From Accumulibacter sp964420975 (lineage in GTDB: Bacteria; Pseudomonadota; Gammaproteobacteria; Burkholderiales; Rhodocyclaceae): 64,000 nucleotides of DNA. Of the stretch, positions 43,167 to 51,880 are shown one piece after another; within the stretch, counting starts at the first letter, position 1; each line of letters begins with the position of its first letter. Under the pieces are notes generated by a model. It saw only the letters and a list, made by a program, of their open reading frames with translations, made no database searches and was not told where the DNA came from. Location of the stretch: contig CAYQVH010000002.1 in the NCBI GenBank assembly GCA_964420975.1, positions 1-64,000 of the forward strand, given 5' to 3'. Both the position numbers and the translations under genes were made by a program.

Positions 43167-43299
43167 GCCGGCTTCAGTTCCCTCGGGCGCAGACGACCGG
43201 ACCCTTGGTGGGCCCACCGGCGGTTGGAACGGGCAGACGGCCACCGCAGGGCTCAACCCGTTTCGAGGGGACAACCCCGCGTCGTGGCGGCGACTCACC

Positions 43300-45759
43300 G
43301 TGAACAGTGTCGACAATTGCTACCATTGTGGTCAACCGGTCGCGACGGGCGTTGACTTCACGCTGGCTATCGACGGGCAGCCGCGAAAAATGTGCTGTCC
43401 GGGTTGTCAGGCGATTGCCCAGGCGATCGTCGACAACGGCCTCGACGCCTATTACCGGAATCGCGACGCGCTGCCGGACGCCCCGACTGGCGCCTTGCCG
43501 GCGACCGTGGTGGACCTGAAGCTGTACGACCATCCGGCGTTTCAAAAAGGCTTCGTCCGTCAGCTCGACGACGACGAGAGAAGCAGCGAGCGGGAAGCGG
43601 CGCTGATTCTGGAAGGAATCACCTGTTCGGCGTGTATCTGGCTCAATGAGCAGCAGCTGTCTCGACTCGACGGTGTCACCGCGGTCGACATCAACTATGC
43701 GACGCGGCGAGCCCGCGTGCGATGGGACGAGCGGCGCATCCAGCTCTCGGAGATCCTGAGAGCGATCGCCGCGATTGGCTATCGCGCCCACCCCTATGAT
43801 GCCGCACGTAGCGAAGATCTGGCGCGACGGGAACGGCGTCGTGCCTTGTGGCGGGTGTTCGTCGCCGGATTCGGCATGATGCAGGTGATGATGTACGCGG
43901 TACCCGTCTATCTGGCGGAAGCCGGCGAGATGAGCGCCGACATCGAACAGCTGATGCGCTGGGCCAGTCTCGTGCTGACGCTGCCGGTAATCGGCTACTC
44001 GGCTGCACCGTTCTTTGTTAACGCTTGGCGTGATCTGCGCTTGCGCCGCTTGGGTATGGACGTGCCGGTGGCGCTCGGTATCGGCTCCGCGTTCGTGGCG
44101 AGTGTGTGGGCAACGCTGACCGCAAGTGGCGAGGTGTATTTCGATTCGGTGACGATGTTCGTCTTCTTCCTGCTCGGCGGTCGTTATCTCGAAATGACGG
44201 CACGCCAGCGCGCCGTGAGCGTGACCGAAGCGCTGGCCAAACTGGCGCCCGCAGCAGCGGCTCGTTGCCGCGATTATCCCGCGGGTCGCGAGCTGGAATC
44301 GGTGATGGCCGCCGATCTGCGTCCGGGTGACGTCGTTCTCGTTCGTGCGGGGGAAGTCATTCCAGCCGACGGGCGTGTTGTCGAGGGTGAGAGCAGCGCC
44401 AACGAAGCGCTGCTGACGGGGGAGAGCGCTCCAGTTCGCAAGGGCCGAGGTGCCACGGTCACGGGGGGATCGTTGAACGTCGTAAGCCCTCTCTGGATCG
44501 AGGTGACCGAAGTTGGCGAAGCGACTCGATTGTCAGCCATCCTCCGTCTGATGGAACGAGCAGCCGTCGACAAGCCGCGCCTTGTCGAGGTCGCCGACCG
44601 CATCGCGAGTCGTTTTATTTTCGTTCTGCTCGTGTTGGCCACGTTCACCGGGCTGGCCTGGTGGTGGGTCGACCCGCAGCAGGCGCTGTGGGTGACGGTG
44701 TCCGTCCTTGTCGTTACCTGTCCTTGCGCCTTGTCCCTGGCGACTCCGGTCGCACTGACCGTGGCCAGCGGCGTTATGGCCAGAGTGGGTCTGTTGGTCA
44801 CGCGCGGACACGCGGTCGAGACGCTCGCTCGTGCAACGCATTTTGTTTTTGACAAGACCGGTACGCTGACCAGCGGGAACATGCGACTACTGTCGGTCGA
44901 GGCACTCGGTCAACTCGGCGAGGACGATTGCGTGGCGCTCGCCGCGGCGCTCGAACAGTCGTCGGAACACCCCATCGCAACTGCCTTGCGCGAGGCAAGC
45001 ACGCGCAGCGAGCTGCGGGTCGTTGAGACGGTAATCAGCGAACCTGGGCAAGGGATCAGCGGCCTTCATCAGGGTCGCCGTCTTCGCCTCGGCCGCCCCG
45101 ATTTTGTTGCGACCTTGACCGGACGGGAGTTGCCACTGGCGGTGGAGAGCGCGCGGGCTTCGGGTGACACCGTCGTCGCGCTCGCCGACGAAAATGACTG
45201 GTTGGCGGTTTTTCGGCTGGGCGACGAGATCCGACCACAGGCAGCGGCCCTGATCGCCGCTGTTGTTGCCAGCGGGCGACCCATGGCGCTACTGACCGGC
45301 GACTCCGAGCCGGCAGCGCGTCGAGTGGCGGTAGCGCTGGGAATCCCCAACGTGATAGCGGCGGCTTCGCCACAGGCCAAGCGGGACTACGTCCACCGGC
45401 TGCAGGCGGATGGCGCGATCGTCGCCGCGGTCGGGGACGGCGTCAACGATGCGCCGCTCCTGGCGCAGGCCCAGGTTTCGGTGGCGATGGGAGGCGGGTC
45501 GCAGCTGGCGCATTCCCAGGCGGACCTGGTGCTGCTCTCCGAGACGCTGGATTCGCTGCGACGGGGACTCGCGGTGGCCGACAAGACCTTGCGGATCCTG
45601 CGCCAGAACCTCTACTGGTCCTTCGCCTACAATCTGATCGCGTTGCCGCTGGCGATGGCCAGTTACGTTACGCCCTGGATGGCGGGGGTCGGCATGTCGG
45701 CGAGTTCGCTGTTCGTTGTGGCCAACTCGTTACGCCTGCAGCGGATTGACGACGGGTGA
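43300..45759 (+). CDS. ccoI: Copper-transporting P1B ATPase CcoI/FixI
   Basis: The 819-residue pump is needed to put copper into the cbb3 oxidase. It has an N-terminal Cys-rich segment (CYHCGQPV, CCPGCQA), an HMA domain with metal-binding ITCSACIWLN (about 103-112), the intramembrane VTCPCALSLATPVAL, phosphorylation site FDKTGTLTSG, and the hinge VGDGVNDAPLLAQA. It starts with GTG at 43300. It precedes ccoS and the oxidase operon, the usual arrangement. Confidence 0.95.
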   Translation: MNSVDNCYHCGQPVATGVDFTLAIDGQPRKMCCPGCQAIAQAIVDNGLDAYYRNRDALPDAPTGALPATVVDLKLYDHPAFQKGFVRQLDDDERSSEREAALILEGITCSACIWLNEQQLSRLDGVTAVDINYATRRARVRWDERRIQLSEILRAIAAIGYRAHPYDAARSEDLARRERRRALWRVFVAGFGMMQVMMYAVPVYLAEAGEMSADIEQLMRWASLVLTLPVIGYSAAPFFVNAWRDLRLRRLGMDVPVALGIGSAFVASVWATLTASGEVYFDSVTMFVFFLLGGRYLEMTARQRAVSVTEALAKLAPAAAARCRDYPAGRELESVMAADLRPGDVVLVRAGEVIPADGRVVEGESSANEALLTGESAPVRKGRGATVTGGSLNVVSPLWIEVTEVGEATRLSAILRLMERAAVDKPRLVEVADRIASRFIFVLLVLATFTGLAWWWVDPQQALWVTVSVLVVTCPCALSLATPVALTVASGVMARVGLLVTRGHAVETLARATHFVFDKTGTLTSGNMRLLSVEALGQLGEDDCVALAAALEQSSEHPIATALREASTRSELRVVETVISEPGQGISGLHQGRRLRLGRPDFVATLTGRELPLAVESARASGDTVVALADENDWLAVFRLGDEIRPQAAALIAAVVASGRPMALLTGDSEPAARRVAVALGIPNVIAAASPQAKRDYVHRLQADGAIVAAVGDGVNDAPLLAQAQVSVAMGGGSQLAHSQADLVLLSETLDSLRRGLAVADKTLRILRQNLYWSFAYNLIALPLAMASYVTPWMAGVGMSASSLFVVANSLRLQRIDDG

Positions 45760-45767
45760 AAGGTACG

Positions 45768-45977
45768 ATGGAAATCCTTTATCTGCTGATCCCGCTTTCC
45801 GTCGCCTTGGTCTTGCTGATCGGCCTGGCTTTTTGGTGGTCGCTACGCAGCGGTCAGTTCGACGATCTTGAGGGTCCGGCCTACCGCGTTCTGATGGACG
45901 ACGATCGGGGACCGGAGGCCCCTTCGGCCTCGCAAAGCTCAACGCAGACCCGTGCTTCGTCAGCTTCTGGAGAGTAA
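45768..45977 (+). CDS. ccoS: cbb3 oxidase maturation protein CcoS
   Basis: The 69-residue protein has one membrane helix (MEILYLLIPLSVALVLLIGLAFWWSL) followed by the CcoS signature SGQFDDLEGPAYRVLMDDD. CcoS is needed to insert haem and copper into CcoN. The ATG at 45768 matches the family; a GTG at 45756, overlapping the ccoI stop, would add four residues. Confidence 0.93.
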   Translation: MEILYLLIPLSVALVLLIGLAFWWSLRSGQFDDLEGPAYRVLMDDDRGPEAPSASQSSTQTRASSASGE

Positions 45978-46008
45978 GTTCGAAAGGATCACGCGCTCTC
46001 GATTCCAC

Positions 46009-46049
46009 TTGACGCAGGTCAAGTCGCGCCTCCTGGAACCTGGAATAAT
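46009..46049 (+). promoter_or_regulatory. FNR-type site and promoter P1 (upstream of candidate sRNA)
   Basis: TTGACGCAGGTCAA (46009-46022) matches the FNR consensus TTGAT-N4-ATCAA with T-to-C/A-to-G inner changes. AATAAT at 46044-46049 is centred 31 bp downstream, the spacing of class II activated promoters, in which FNR is centred near -41.5. Transcription would start near 46056. Confidence 0.6.
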
Positions 46050-46055
46050 TCGTCA

Positions 46056-46150
46056 TCGGTTAGGTGCGGCGCCCTTTGGGCGAGCGTTGTTCGCACGACG
46101 CGACGTTTCTCTGTTGGGGTTCGGGTGCGTTTCGACGCACCCATTTTTTT
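46056..46150 (+). ncRNA. Candidate FNR-activated small RNA upstream of ccoN
   Basis: A promoter with an FNR-type site points at 46056, and a strong intrinsic terminator ends at 46150, defining a transcript of about 95 nt. The interval has no convincing coding frame. It lies wholly upstream of the second FNR promoter that serves ccoN, so it is not simply the ccoN leader. Small RNAs under FNR (FnrS-like) are known in other bacteria, but I see no sequence relationship. It is a prediction from signals only. Confidence 0.45.
46123..46150 (+). terminator. Intrinsic terminator with UUCG loop
   Basis: GGGTGCGT (46123-46130) and ACGCACCC (46135-46142) form an 8-bp stem closed by TTCG, followed by A and seven T (46144-46150). 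The structure is ideal for factor-independent termination and separates P1 from P2. Confidence 0.85.
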
Positions 46151-46183
46151 GTGTGGCTGGCCGGAGAACGGTCATCCATCGAC

Positions 46184-46224
46184 TTGACGCAGGTCAAGAG
46201 GGGGCTTTCGAGGTAGAATAGTAT
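46184..46224 (+). promoter_or_regulatory. ccoN: FNR-type site and promoter P2 of ccoNOQP
   Basis: A second TTGACGCAGGTCAA (46184-46197), identical to the first, is centred 31 bp upstream of TAGTAT (46219-46224). Transcription would start near 46231, about 70 nt before the ccoN ATG. This predicts activation under low oxygen, the normal regulation of cbb3 oxidase. Confidence 0.7.
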
Positions 46225-46300
46225 CCCTGATGCCAGTGCGTGTAGCAGGGGCGTTCCGAGCGGCCGGCGCCGCAGTCATGAACAACAACGAGGTGAGTCC

Positions 46301-47728
46301 ATGTCGGTAACTCAGTCAACCTATAACTACAAGGTCGTACGGCAGTTCACGGTGATGACCGTCATCTGGGGGATTGTCGGGATGCTGGTCGGCGTCATCA
46401 TCGCGGCGCAACTCGTATGGCCGGAGCTCAATCTGGGTTTCCTCCACTTTGGCCGCTTGCGGCCGCTGCACACCAACGCCGTCATCTTCGCGTTCGGCGG
46501 CTGCGCGCTGTTCGCAACGTCGTATTACGTCGTCCAACGCACCTGTCATGTCCGCCTGTTTTCCGATGGCTTGGCCGCGTTCACTTTCTGGGGATGGCAG
46601 GCGGTGATCGTCCTCGCTGCCATCACCTTGCCACTGGGGATGACGTCGGGGAAAGAATATGCCGAACTCGAGTGGCCGATCGACATCCTGATAACGCTGG
46701 TGTGGGTGGCGTACGCCGTCGTTTTTTTCGGTACCCTTGCCAAACGAAAGGTCTCCCACATTTACGTCGCCAACTGGTTTTATGGCGGCTTCATCCTCAC
46801 CGTCGCCTTGCTTCACGTCATCAATAGCGTCGAGATTCCGGTGACGCTCACCAAGTCCTATTCGGCTTACGCCGGTGTCCAGGATGCGATGATTCAATGG
46901 TGGTACGGCCACAACGCGGTCGGTTTCTTCCTGACCGCGGGCTTCCTCGGCATGATGTATTACTTCGTTCCGAAGCAGGCCGGTCGGCCGGTGTATTCGT
47001 ATCGGCTGTCGGTGGTGCATTTCTGGGCGCTGATTTTCACCTACATGTGGGCGGGTCCGCACCATCTGCACTTTACGGCGCTTCCGGACTGGGCGCAGTC
47101 CCTGGGGATGGTGTTCTCGCTGATCCTGCTCGCACCGTCGTGGGGCGGCATGATCAATGGCGTGATGACGCTGTCCGGTGCATGGCACAAGCTGCGTGAC
47201 GATCCGATCCTCAAGTTCCTGATCACCTCGCTGTCGTTCTACGGCATGTCGACCTTCGAGGGGCCGATGATGTCGATCAAGACGGTCAACGCGCTCTCGC
47301 ATTACACCGACTGGACGGTAGGCCACGTTCATTCCGGAGCGCTTGGCTGGGTGGCAATGATTTCGATCGGGTCGATCTATTACTTGTTGCCGCGCATGTT
47401 CGGCAAGAGCGAGATGGCCAGCGTCAAGCTGATGACCGTCCATTTCTGGGTGGCAACGATCGGCGTCGTCCTCTACATCGCGTCGATGTGGATTGCCGGG
47501 GTCATGCAGGGGTTGATGTGGCGGGCGGTCAACGCCGATGGTACGCTGACCTACAGCTTCGTTGAATCGGTCAAGGCTTCGTATCCGTTCTGGGCGATCC
47601 GCTTTGTCGGCGGTTTGCTCTTCCTCGTGGGCATGTTCATCATGGCCTACAACATGGTGAAGACGATGTCCGGTGGACGCGTCGTCGATGATGCCGCCGT
47701 CCCGCAACCGGCCGCCCAGCACGCCTGA
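46301..47728 (+). CDS. ccoN: cbb3-type cytochrome c oxidase subunit I
   Basis: CcoN reduces oxygen at the haem b3-CuB centre. The 475-residue, about 12-helix protein has His ligands in RPLHTNAVIF (His57), WWYGHNAVGF, WAGPHHLHF and TVGHVHSGALGW. The Tyr in WYGHNAVGF-like context and lack of a K-channel Glu are typical of C-type oxidases. It is the first gene of ccoNOQP, with a GAGGTGA ribosome binding region. Confidence 0.97.
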   Translation: MSVTQSTYNYKVVRQFTVMTVIWGIVGMLVGVIIAAQLVWPELNLGFLHFGRLRPLHTNAVIFAFGGCALFATSYYVVQRTCHVRLFSDGLAAFTFWGWQAVIVLAAITLPLGMTSGKEYAELEWPIDILITLVWVAYAVVFFGTLAKRKVSHIYVANWFYGGFILTVALLHVINSVEIPVTLTKSYSAYAGVQDAMIQWWYGHNAVGFFLTAGFLGMMYYFVPKQAGRPVYSYRLSVVHFWALIFTYMWAGPHHLHFTALPDWAQSLGMVFSLILLAPSWGGMINGVMTLSGAWHKLRDDPILKFLITSLSFYGMSTFEGPMMSIKTVNALSHYTDWTVGHVHSGALGWVAMISIGSIYYLLPRMFGKSEMASVKLMTVHFWVATIGVVLYIASMWIAGVMQGLMWRAVNADGTLTYSFVESVKASYPFWAIRFVGGLLFLVGMFIMAYNMVKTMSGGRVVDDAAVPQPAAQHA

Positions 47729-47742
47729 GGGAAGGAATTGAA

Positions 47743-48357
47743 ATGAAGATCACGCAAGACTCGATCGAACGCAAGGTTGGGCTGATGATCCTGATCACGA
47801 TACTCGTGGTCAGCGTTGGCGGTCTGGTGGAAATCCTTCCCCTCTTTTTCCAGAAGTCGACGACCGAGCCGGTAAAGGGTTTGAAGCCGTACGACCCGCT
47901 GCGCCTGACAGGGCGCGACGTGTACATCCGCGAGGGCTGCTTTCTCTGCCACTCGCAGATGATTCGGCCGTTCCGCGCCGAGACCGAGCGTTACGGGCAT
48001 TACTCGGTCGCTGGTGAATTCGTCTATGACCATCCCTTCCAGTGGGGTTCGAAGCGGATCGGTCCTGATCTGCATCGCGTTGGCGGCCGTTATTCGGACG
48101 AATGGCATCGCGCGCATCTGATCAATCCGCGTGACGTCGTTCCCGAGTCGAACATGCCGGCGTTTGCTTTCCTGGAGAAGGCTCCGGCTGACGCGAACAG
48201 CATCGAAAGCAAGATGAAGGCGTTACGCGTGGTGGGCGTTCCCTATACCGACGAGGAGATTTCCGGAGCCCGTAAGCAGCTCGAGGGTAAGAGCGAACTC
48301 GATGCGCTGGTTGCCTACTTGCAGGGGCTCGGGCTCGAACTCAAGGGCGCCAAGTAG
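47743..48357 (+). CDS. ccoO: cbb3-type cytochrome c oxidase subunit II
   Basis: The 204-residue subunit has one N-terminal membrane anchor (about 11-33) and one haem c site, REGCFLCHSQMIRPF, with a Met ligand further on (ESNMPAFAFL). It passes electrons to CcoN. It lies 14 bp after ccoN. Confidence 0.96.
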   Translation: MKITQDSIERKVGLMILITILVVSVGGLVEILPLFFQKSTTEPVKGLKPYDPLRLTGRDVYIREGCFLCHSQMIRPFRAETERYGHYSVAGEFVYDHPFQWGSKRIGPDLHRVGGRYSDEWHRAHLINPRDVVPESNMPAFAFLEKAPADANSIESKMKALRVVGVPYTDEEISGARKQLEGKSELDALVAYLQGLGLELKGAK

Positions 48358-48370
48358 AGGAGGAGACGCC

Positions 48371-48565
48371 ATGGACATCAACGACCTGCGATCGATCGTC
48401 ACGGTTGTCTCCTTGCTCACTTTCCTCGGTGTGGTGTGGTGGGCTTACGGTATCAAGGCGAACAGAAAACGCTTCGACGAGGCTGCGATGCTGCCGTTTT
48501 CGGATGAAGCGGCGGATCGGGCCGAACTCGGTCTCGGCGGTAACGGACAAAGGAATGCATCATGA
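48371..48565 (+). CDS. ccoQ: cbb3-type oxidase subunit CcoQ
   Basis: The 64-residue protein has a single membrane helix (VTVVSLLTFLGVVWWAYG) and the conserved NRKRFDEAAMLPFSDE. CcoQ stabilises the complex. The ATG at 48371 has an AGGAGGAG site; its stop overlaps ccoP by 4 bp. Confidence 0.93.
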   Translation: MDINDLRSIVTVVSLLTFLGVVWWAYGIKANRKRFDEAAMLPFSDEAADRAELGLGGNGQRNAS

Positions 48566-49491
48566 GCGATTTCATCAATCAGTTCTGGAACTGGTACGTC
48601 ATCCTGTTGGCCTTGGCGAGCATCGTTGGCTGCGCTGTCCTGCTGTGGACGCAAAAGATTCCGCCACCGGGAGCCAAGGTCGACACGACGGGACACGTCT
48701 GGGACGACGATCTCGAGGAATTCAATAATCCGCTTCCGAAGTGGTGGATGTGGTTGTTCTACATCACGATCTTGTTCGGTCTCGCTTACGGTGTGCTGTA
48801 TCCGATGTTTGGCAGCTTCCGGGGAGTGCTTGGCTGGTGCTCGCAGGCCGAGCCGGGGTGTGCGAACAGCCAATACAGCAAGGAAGTCGCCAAGGCCGAT
48901 GAGCAAGCCAGTCCTTTGTTTGCGAAGTACCAGAAGATGGATCTGCAGGCGCTCGCTGCCGACAAGGAGGCGATGGAAACCGGTAAGCGGCTATACCTGA
49001 CGTACTGTGTTCAGTGTCACGGTGCCGACGGGCGGGGGTCAAAAGGATTTCCAAACCTGACGGATAGCGACTGGCAGTGGGGTGGAGCGCCGGAGGCGAT
49101 CGTCGAAACCATCAGCAATGGCCGGATGGGAGTGATGCCGCCACACACCCAGCTGGGGGCGGACACGATCAAGGACTTGGCGGGCTACGTCCGTTCGTTG
49201 TCTGGGCTAGCCGCCGACTCGGTGCGCGTCACCAAGGGCCAGGAAGCCTTCAACAGCGCGGGTTGTTCGGGGTGTCACGGGCCTGATGCGAAAGGGATGG
49301 CGGCTGTCGGCGCGCCCAATCTGACCGACAAGGTCTGGCTTTACGGTAATTCGGAGGCGGTGATCGTGGAGACGATCACCAAGGGGCGGACGAACCAGAT
49401 GCCGGCATGGAAGGACTTTATCGGTGACGCCAAGGTACATGTGCTTGCCGCATACGTCATCAGCCTGGGAACCGGCGGCGACAAGAAGTAA
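48562..49491 (+). CDS. ccoP: cbb3-type oxidase dihaem subunit CcoP
   Basis: The 309-residue subunit has N-terminal membrane segments (including WKWWMWLFYITILFG-like KWWMWLFYITILFGLAYGV near 60) and two cytochrome c domains with CVQCH (about 151-155) and CSGCH (about 233-237), followed by Met ligands GVMPPH and NQMPAW. It receives electrons from cytochrome c. Confidence 0.96.
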   Translation: MSDFINQFWNWYVILLALASIVGCAVLLWTQKIPPPGAKVDTTGHVWDDDLEEFNNPLPKWWMWLFYITILFGLAYGVLYPMFGSFRGVLGWCSQAEPGCANSQYSKEVAKADEQASPLFAKYQKMDLQALAADKEAMETGKRLYLTYCVQCHGADGRGSKGFPNLTDSDWQWGGAPEAIVETISNGRMGVMPPHTQLGADTIKDLAGYVRSLSGLAADSVRVTKGQEAFNSAGCSGCHGPDAKGMAAVGAPNLTDKVWLYGNSEAVIVETITKGRTNQMPAWKDFIGDAKVHVLAAYVISLGTGGDKK

Positions 49492-49511
49492 GCGGTAAGC
49501 GTCACGTGTCG

Positions 49512-49540
49512 ACGGAGCGGCCTTCTTCGCCGCTCCGTTT
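49512..49540 (+). terminator. Probable terminator after ccoP
   Basis: ACGGAGCGGC (49512-49521) pairs with GCCGCTCCGT (49529-49538) over 10 bp, followed by only a short T run. It would end ccoNOQP before the separate ccoG promoter. Confidence 0.6.
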
Positions 49541-49638
49541 CCATTTATGGACGTCGCAGCCCTTCCCGATGTCCAGTCGGTAGACGGTGTCTCATCCCGG
49601 AGGGTCTGTTTTCTCGCCCAAGGCCGTCGAACCGGCTC

Positions 49639-49680
49639 CTGATACAGATCAATATCCGGACTGCGGCGGCACGGTATATT
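49639..49680 (+). promoter_or_regulatory. ccoG: FNR-type site and promoter of ccoG-ccoH
   Basis: CTGATACAGATCAA (49639-49652) differs from TTGAT-N4-ATCAA at one base. TATATT (49675-49680) is centred 32 bp downstream, fitting a class II FNR promoter. It gives the maturation genes their own oxygen control. Confidence 0.65.
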
Positions 49681-49720
49681 AGCGCCGGGTGAAAGAGGGA
49701 CGCCGATCGGAGCGAAAATC

Positions 49721-51136
49721 ATGAGCAATGCGGCCAGCAGCAAGGCCAAGGTTGTAACAGTTGATACTGACAGTCTGTATGAAAAACACCGGACGGTTTA
49801 TGCCCGAAGCGTCAAGGGGACGTTCAATTCGTGGCGCTGGGCCATGGTGTTCTTCACTCAGGCGCTCTACTATGGTCTGTGCTGGGTCGAGTGGGGTGAT
49901 CGACAAGCCGTGCTGTTCCATCTCGTCGACCGCAAGTTCTATATCTTTGGCCTCATTTTTTGGCCGCAAGACGTGATCTATCTGGCGGTGCTGCTGGTTA
50001 TCTCGGCATATGGCCTGTTTCTGGTGACTGCGGTCGGTGGCCGCCTGTTTTGTGGCTACGCTTGTCCTCAGACGGTGTATACCGAAATTCTGATGTGGAT
50101 CGAGCGCAAGATCGAGGGCGATCGCGCGGTGCGAATGAAGCTTGACGCGCAGCCCATGGACGCGCGCAAGTTCCAGCGCAAGCTGTTGAAGCACACGCTA
50201 TGGCTGCTTATTGCCGTATGGACAGGAATCACGTTTGTCGGGTACTTCACGCCAATCCGAGAGCTGCTCAGGGAGTTGATCGCCTTCAACCTGGGCCCAT
50301 GGGAAACTTTCTGGATCTTCTTCTACGCCGCTTTTTTGTACCTGATGGCAGGCTTCATGCGCGAGCAGGTGTGCAAATACATGTGCCCGTATGCCCGCTT
50401 TCAGAGTGTGATGTTCGACCCGGATACGCTGATTATTAGCTATGATCCGGAGCGCGGTGAGCCGCGAGGAGCGCGCCGCAAGGCCGCAGCGGCCAAGGGA
50501 CAGGCACTCGGTGACTGCGTCGATTGCAGCATCTGCGTTCAGGTCTGCCCAACCGGCATCGATATCCGCAATGGCTTGCAGCTCGAGTGCATCGCTTGTG
50601 CGGCGTGTATTGATGCCTGCGACCAAGTGATGGACAAAGTCGGCTCGCCGCGTGGGCTGATCCGCTATTCGACCGAGAACGCGCTGGACAGGCATTACAG
50701 CACGCGGGAGATCCTGTCGCACCTGCTTCGCTTCCGGACGCTCGTTTACACGGCGATTCTGTTGGCGATCATCGCCGCGACGGCGTGGAGTCTGGCGCAG
50801 CGCGTGCCGCTGAAAGTTGATGTGCTACGTGACCGGTCGACGCTGTCACGAGAAGTTGACGACGGTCGGATCGAAAACGTCTACAGCCTGCACGTTTCGA
50901 ATACCGACGACTTGGCCCATCGCTACTTGCTTACCGTCAGCGGCCTGGAAGGGGTCGAAATCGCCGGAGCCCGCAGTATCGAGGTGCCCGCCGCATCGTC
51001 ACGGACCGTCACGCTTGCCGCGCGTGCTGCTCCTGAAAACGGTAAGAAGGGATCGAATCCGATTTTCTTCCACGTCATGGCGGAGGACCGCGAGTCGATT
51101 GCCGTCCGCGAAAAGACGAGTTTTTACCTTCCATGA
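49721..51136 (+). CDS. ccoG: cbb3 oxidase accessory protein CcoG
   Basis: The 471-residue membrane protein carries two 4Fe-4S motifs, CVDCSICVQVCPTG (about 267-280) and CIACAACIDACDQV, and membrane motifs FCGYACPQTVYTE and CKYMCPYARF. CcoG reduces copper for insertion into cbb3 oxidase. It overlaps ccoH by 4 bp. Confidence 0.95.
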   Translation: MSNAASSKAKVVTVDTDSLYEKHRTVYARSVKGTFNSWRWAMVFFTQALYYGLCWVEWGDRQAVLFHLVDRKFYIFGLIFWPQDVIYLAVLLVISAYGLFLVTAVGGRLFCGYACPQTVYTEILMWIERKIEGDRAVRMKLDAQPMDARKFQRKLLKHTLWLLIAVWTGITFVGYFTPIRELLRELIAFNLGPWETFWIFFYAAFLYLMAGFMREQVCKYMCPYARFQSVMFDPDTLIISYDPERGEPRGARRKAAAAKGQALGDCVDCSICVQVCPTGIDIRNGLQLECIACAACIDACDQVMDKVGSPRGLIRYSTENALDRHYSTREILSHLLRFRTLVYTAILLAIIAATAWSLAQRVPLKVDVLRDRSTLSREVDDGRIENVYSLHVSNTDDLAHRYLLTVSGLEGVEIAGARSIEVPAASSRTVTLAARAAPENGKKGSNPIFFHVMAEDRESIAVREKTSFYLP

Positions 51137-51660
51137 AGCGTGAGCCGGCAAGGGGTCCGTGGTATCGCGAACCGTGGCCCTGGTTGCTGATGGCCGGACC
51201 GATGGCGGTCGTCGTTGCCGGCGCGGTGACGACTTACCTGGCGATCACCACGAACGACGGACTCGTCGACGACGACTATTACAAGCAGGGACTGGCAGTC
51301 AATCGACGGAGCGATCGGGAACAGAGAGCGAGTGAGTTGGGTGTCGGCGTGAACTTTGAATTGTCTCCTGGGGGTCGAGAGCTTCGCGCACGGTTGATTC
51401 TTGAGGAATCGGCTCCTTTACCGCAGGTACTCTGGCTATCGGTGTCGCATCCGACGCGGTCGGGATTTGACCAAAAGCTGGTTCTCCAGCACCAGGAAGG
51501 AAGGGTCTATGAGGGGGCTGTGTCGCCCTTGCCGGAGGGGCGCTGGCGCGTAAGTCTGGAAGACGAGCAGCACGAGTGGCGTGTGGTGGGTGAATGGCTC
51601 GTGGGCAATGAGCGGTCCTTGGCGTGGATGCCGGTTTCGATGAACGTTGGCGGTCGATGA
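51133..51660 (+). CDS. ccoH: FixH/CcoH family protein
   Basis: The 175-residue protein has one N-terminal membrane helix (PWPWLLMAGPMAVVVAGAVTTYLAITT) and the FixH signature DGLVDDDYYKQGLAVNR, then a periplasmic beta-rich domain. CcoH assists cbb3 assembly. It overlaps the end of ccoG. Confidence 0.92.
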   Translation: MKREPARGPWYREPWPWLLMAGPMAVVVAGAVTTYLAITTNDGLVDDDYYKQGLAVNRRSDREQRASELGVGVNFELSPGGRELRARLILEESAPLPQVLWLSVSHPTRSGFDQKLVLQHQEGRVYEGAVSPLPEGRWRVSLEDEQHEWRVVGEWLVGNERSLAWMPVSMNVGGR

Positions 51661-51682
51661 CTTTTCAGCAAGGAGGCAGCAA

Positions 51683-51823
51683 ATGGCGTGGGAGCTTCTG
51701 TTGTCCAGCGACTTCGGACTCTTCAGTCTGGTGGTGATTGTCGTGGTCATCTTGATTGCGTTCGGTTTCGCCTCATTCTTCCGTAAGAAAATGGTTGAAG
51801 ACGAGACAAGGCGGTCGCTATAG
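51683..51823 (+). CDS. DUF3149-like small membrane protein
   Basis: This 46-residue frame has an excellent AAGGAGG site 7 bp upstream. It encodes a short amphipathic start (MAWELLLSSDFG), one membrane helix (LFSLVVIVVVILIAFGFASFF) and a basic/acidic tail (RKKMVEDETRRSL). Size and layout match DUF3149 proteins of betaproteobacteria. It lies 22 bp after ccoH and before tonB, so it probably belongs to the ccoG transcription unit. Function unknown; a role as a small oxidase subunit or assembly factor would be speculation. Confidence 0.75.
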   Translation: MAWELLLSSDFGLFSLVVIVVVILIAFGFASFFRKKMVEDETRRSL

Positions 51824-51880
51824 GTCGCGACAGATCGCGGTAAGCACGCGTGCGAAACACCGAGATCTGCGGCTGTGTCG

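Noticed and set aside
46316..47722. 468-codon minus-strand frame opposite ccoN, and similar long frames opposite recBCD, the alcohol dehydrogenase and secD
   Set aside because: They are frame shadows of GC-rich genes: the products are arginine/glutamine/histidine-rich with no recognisable domain, while the opposite strands encode well-conserved proteins.
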